Below, piece after piece: positions 33,388 to 35,368 of a stretch of 35,368 nt of DNA. Source of the stretch: Pseudotamlana haliotis (GTDB lineage: Bacteria; Bacteroidota; Bacteroidia; Flavobacteriales; Flavobacteriaceae); the NCBI RefSeq assembly GCF_008806375.1, contig NZ_WAAT01000032.1, positions 55,525-90,892 on the forward strand, in the 5' to 3' direction. The notes beneath the pieces were generated by a model. That model worked only from the letters and a program-made list of their open reading frames with translations, searched no databases and had not been told where the DNA came from. Made by a program: the position numbers and the translations under genes. Positions within the stretch are counted from its first letter, which is position 1. Each line of letters begins with the position of its first letter.

Positions 33388-33444
33388 TTTTTAGGAAAAT
33401 AAAATCCTAAAAATTTATTAAACTATAGATTTTAACTATAGTTT
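33388..33444. promoter_or_regulatory. Two inverted repeats between nhaC and the peroxiredoxin gene
   Basis: TTTTTAGGA/TCCTAAAAA (33388-33396, 33405-33413) and AAACTATAG/CTATAGTTT (33420-33428, 33436-33444) are both perfect. The second lies about 50-80 bp upstream of the -7 box, where an activator could bind. Either could also end nhaC transcription. Confidence 0.4.
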
Positions 33445-33467
33445 GTTTTAAAATATATAGTTTTCAG

Positions 33468-34934
33468 TTATTTAGAGGAAAGTTGCTTAATTTTAATGTT
33501 TAAAGCCGCAAATAAAAGTGTGGTAAACGGACTCAGCCAATTGAAAATAGCAAACATAAAATATTCACCAATACCTACGCCTAAAACTCCAGATTGGTAG
33601 GCACCACAGGTGTTCCAAGGAATTAATACTGAAGTTACGGTACCAGAATCTTCTAAAGTTCGACTTAAATTTTCTGGAGCGAGCTTTTTGTCTTCGAAAG
33701 CTTGTTTGAACATTTTACCAGGAATCACAATGGCCAAATACTGGTCTGAAGCAATCACGTTCAAGCCCAAACAGCTAATTACGGTGCTTGCAAATAATCC
33801 GAATACCGAAGAAGCTACCGACAATAAAGCTTTAGTAATTCGCGCCAAAGCGCCAATACCATCCATAACGCCACCAAAAATCATGGCGCAAATAATCAAA
33901 CATATGGTCCACAGCATGCCTTTCATACCACCAGAAGCAAAAAGTTCATTTAATTTTTCGTTTTCAGTAGTGATTTGAATATCGGTTAGAATGGAAGTGA
34001 TGATCGTGGAAATTTTAGAATCGCCTAAATCATTTAAAACATGCGATTGAAAAACAAAAGCAAAAATAGCGGCAAGTAATACGCCAGTTAATAAAGCAAC
34101 CAATGGTTTTGTTTTAAGTAAAATAAGACCCACGACAACCACAGGTACAGCAAAAAGCCAAGGTGTGATGTTGAAGGTGGTTTTTATGGTGTTTAGTAAA
34201 TCACTCACATCAGCGTTTCCGGTGGTTTGTGTTGTTGCACTTAAAATACCGAAAACAATTAGGGTGATGACAATTGTTGGAATCGTGGTAATGGCCATAT
34301 ACCTGATGTGCGTAAACAAATCGGTGCCCGCCATAGCAGGAGCGAGGTTGGTGGTATCACTTAGGGGGGACATTTTATCTCCAAAATAAGCACCTGAAAT
34401 TACGGCACCAGCAATCATACCAGGATTGATGCCTAAAGCGGTACCAATGCCGACTAAAGCAATACCCACGGTTGCCGAAGTAGTCCATGAACTCCCCGTA
34501 GCAATTGAAATGACAGCCGCAATGACCACCGAAGCCGGTAAAAAAATAGCAGGGCTTAACACCTGTAAACCGTAATACACCATAGCTGGAATCACCCCGC
34601 TAATGAGCCAAGTACCAGCTAGTGCACCCACTAAAAACAGAATCATAATAGGAACAAATACACTTTTTAGGTTTTCCCAAATTTCTTGCAGCATGCGTTT
34701 AAAAGTGACTTTATTGAAAAATCCCACTAAAGCAGCCACAAAGGCTCCAATTAAAAGAATGTATTGGTTGGAATAGGCTCCAAACATTTCGCCTTCGGCA
34801 AAAAAGATGTTATAAGCGAGAAAACTCATTAAAACCACCACAGGAATTAAAGCTTCAGTGAAATTAAGGGCTTTATTGTCTATAATATGTTGCCCATCGG
34901 CATTAATTTCAGAAATGTTTTTGTCGTCCTTCAT
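33468..34934 (-). CDS. nhaC: Na+/H+ antiporter, NhaC family
   Basis: 488 residues with about twelve hydrophobic segments, an inner-membrane sodium/proton antiporter, in keeping with a marine or salt-exposed habitat. The N-terminus before the first helix is short and polar (MKDDKNISEINADGQHI). Family-typical segments are ATGSSWTTSATVGIA and GAYFGDKMSPLSDTTNLAPA in the first half and a second repeat in the C-terminal half with NVIASDQYLA and IPWNTCGAYQSGVLGV. Its substrate, in family terms, is Na+ (some relatives take malate/lactate). Monocistronic. Confidence 0.9.
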   Translation of the reverse strand: MKDDKNISEINADGQHIIDNKALNFTEALIPVVVLMSFLAYNIFFAEGEMFGAYSNQYILLIGAFVAALVGFFNKVTFKRMLQEIWENLKSVFVPIMILFLVGALAGTWLISGVIPAMVYYGLQVLSPAIFLPASVVIAAVISIATGSSWTTSATVGIALVGIGTALGINPGMIAGAVISGAYFGDKMSPLSDTTNLAPAMAGTDLFTHIRYMAITTIPTIVITLIVFGILSATTQTTGNADVSDLLNTIKTTFNITPWLFAVPVVVVGLILLKTKPLVALLTGVLLAAIFAFVFQSHVLNDLGDSKISTIITSILTDIQITTENEKLNELFASGGMKGMLWTICLIICAMIFGGVMDGIGALARITKALLSVASSVFGLFASTVISCLGLNVIASDQYLAIVIPGKMFKQAFEDKKLAPENLSRTLEDSGTVTSVLIPWNTCGAYQSGVLGVGIGEYFMFAIFNWLSPFTTLLFAALNIKIKQLSSK

Positions 34935-35242
34935 AGAGTGATTTTAGCACCGTAATGTTACGATTTTCGTAGAAGTTACACAAGTTTCAAGAATTTGGTT
35001 TCAAGTTTTAAGTTTCTTGTTTCAGGTTGAGTCGTTTTTAGGAAAGGATGATACGTTTTGTGTTAGAATCGTTAAAAGGCTAAATAAATCAACAATTAAG
35101 CTTAGATAAAAGATACTTCTGTTTCCGAATTAAAAAATCAAAAAGGAAAAATGTCACGTTGTCCATTATGGTTTTCAGGTTTTAATAGTGTGTACGATCA
35201 TCCATTCTAAGTCGGTTAAACGACAATTGGAGCAAGTATATA

Positions 35243-35265
35243 CAAAAAGCCGTCTTATTCGGCTT
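35243..35265 (-). terminator. Minus-strand terminator near the right edge
   Basis: AAGCCG (35247-35252) pairs with CGGCTT (35260-35265) around a 7-nt loop, and on the minus strand the stem runs into TTTTTG. It implies a minus-strand gene entering from beyond the right edge. Confidence 0.55.
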
Positions 35266-35327
35266 CAAAAAAGTATGATGGAAGCAAAAACTCGAATTAA
35301 CAAGGCTCTTCTTTTCGTTAGGAACTC

Positions 35328-35368
35328 TTAATTGAACTTCCCTAAATAATGTTGACCGTTTTTAATAT
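35328..35368 (-). CDS. Possible 3' end of a gene cut by the window edge
   Basis: One minus-strand frame is open from the edge and ends IKNGQHYLGKFN then TAA. With a minus-strand terminator 60 bp downstream it is a plausible C-terminus, but 12 codons cannot identify it. Confidence 0.25.
   Translation of the reverse strand, partial: IKNGQHYLGKFN

Larger units (their letters stand above)
34935..35368. other. Right-hand intergenic stretch
   Basis: There are 434 bp beyond the nhaC start. It contains loosely repeated GTTTCAAG-like words (34984-35028), one short match to the dispersed repeat (GTCGGTTAAACGA at 35211-35223), a minus-strand terminator and possibly the 3' end of a gene entering from the right. 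No complete gene is seen. Confidence 0.5.

Overview
The window is chromosomal DNA from a member of the Bacteroidota, most likely a marine Flavobacteriaceae. The evidence is low GC, A/T-rich leaders without Shine-Dalgarno sequences, several promoters of the TAnnTTTG type, families largely restricted to flavobacteria (DUF4294, DUF6952, paired DUF3857 proteins), and a divergent PhoH / SAM-hydrolase pair next to purC. Genus and species cannot be fixed from what I can see. No rRNA, tRNA, CRISPR array, transposase, integrase or prophage gene was found. About 34 protein genes are supported, plus one pseudogene and a possible 3' gene end at the right edge.

Layout. 1-3.9 kb: SAM hydroxide adenosyltransferase (-), phoH, a small outer-membrane barrel and purC (+). 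4.1-6.2 kb: an alpha-carbonic anhydrase lipoprotein, then a gene-poor stretch with a cluster of hairpins, a tiny membrane protein and a decayed second copy of the carbonic anhydrase gene. 6.3-11.7 kb: a membrane acyltransferase and two overlapping DUF3857 exported proteins, one with an intact transglutaminase triad and one without. 11.9-17.5 kb: acetyl-CoA synthetase (+) converging on an FAH-family enzyme / DUF294 sensor / DEDDh exonuclease operon (-). 17.7-24.3 kb: ABC exporter and DinB-like protein, Bcr/CflA exporter divergent from a Crp/Fnr regulator, NTF2-like protein plus YceI, a one-domain DEAD-box-like protein and a collagen-like lipoprotein. 24.4-28 kb: three-gene biotin-dependent acyl-CoA carboxylase. 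28.1-31.9 kb: Nudix and M42 peptidase (-), then DUF4294, hemolysin-III-like and GNAT genes (+). 32.1-34.9 kb: peroxiredoxin-thioredoxin-DUF6952 operon and an NhaC antiporter (-).

Functional themes. Acetate activation (Acs) lies next to a DUF294 cyclic-nucleotide/CBS/nucleotidyltransferase protein and its exonuclease partner. In other bacteria, as I recall, these accompany acetate symporters, but no symporter is here. The carboxylase operon has all three functions (carrier, biotin carboxylase, carboxyltransferase) and probably makes malonyl- or methylmalonyl-CoA. The peroxiredoxin operon is a compact peroxide-reduction unit with an unusual CGNC thioredoxin.

Most of the window is ordinary flavobacterial core genome. 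The items most worth a second look are the carbonic-anhydrase relic, the hairpin cluster beside it, the active/inactive DUF3857 pair, the one-domain DEAD-like protein with an altered motif II, the perfect palindromes upstream of the MFS/Crp and NTF2/YceI genes, and dispersed AT-rich intergenic repeats. I see no clear evidence of a wholly new multi-gene system.
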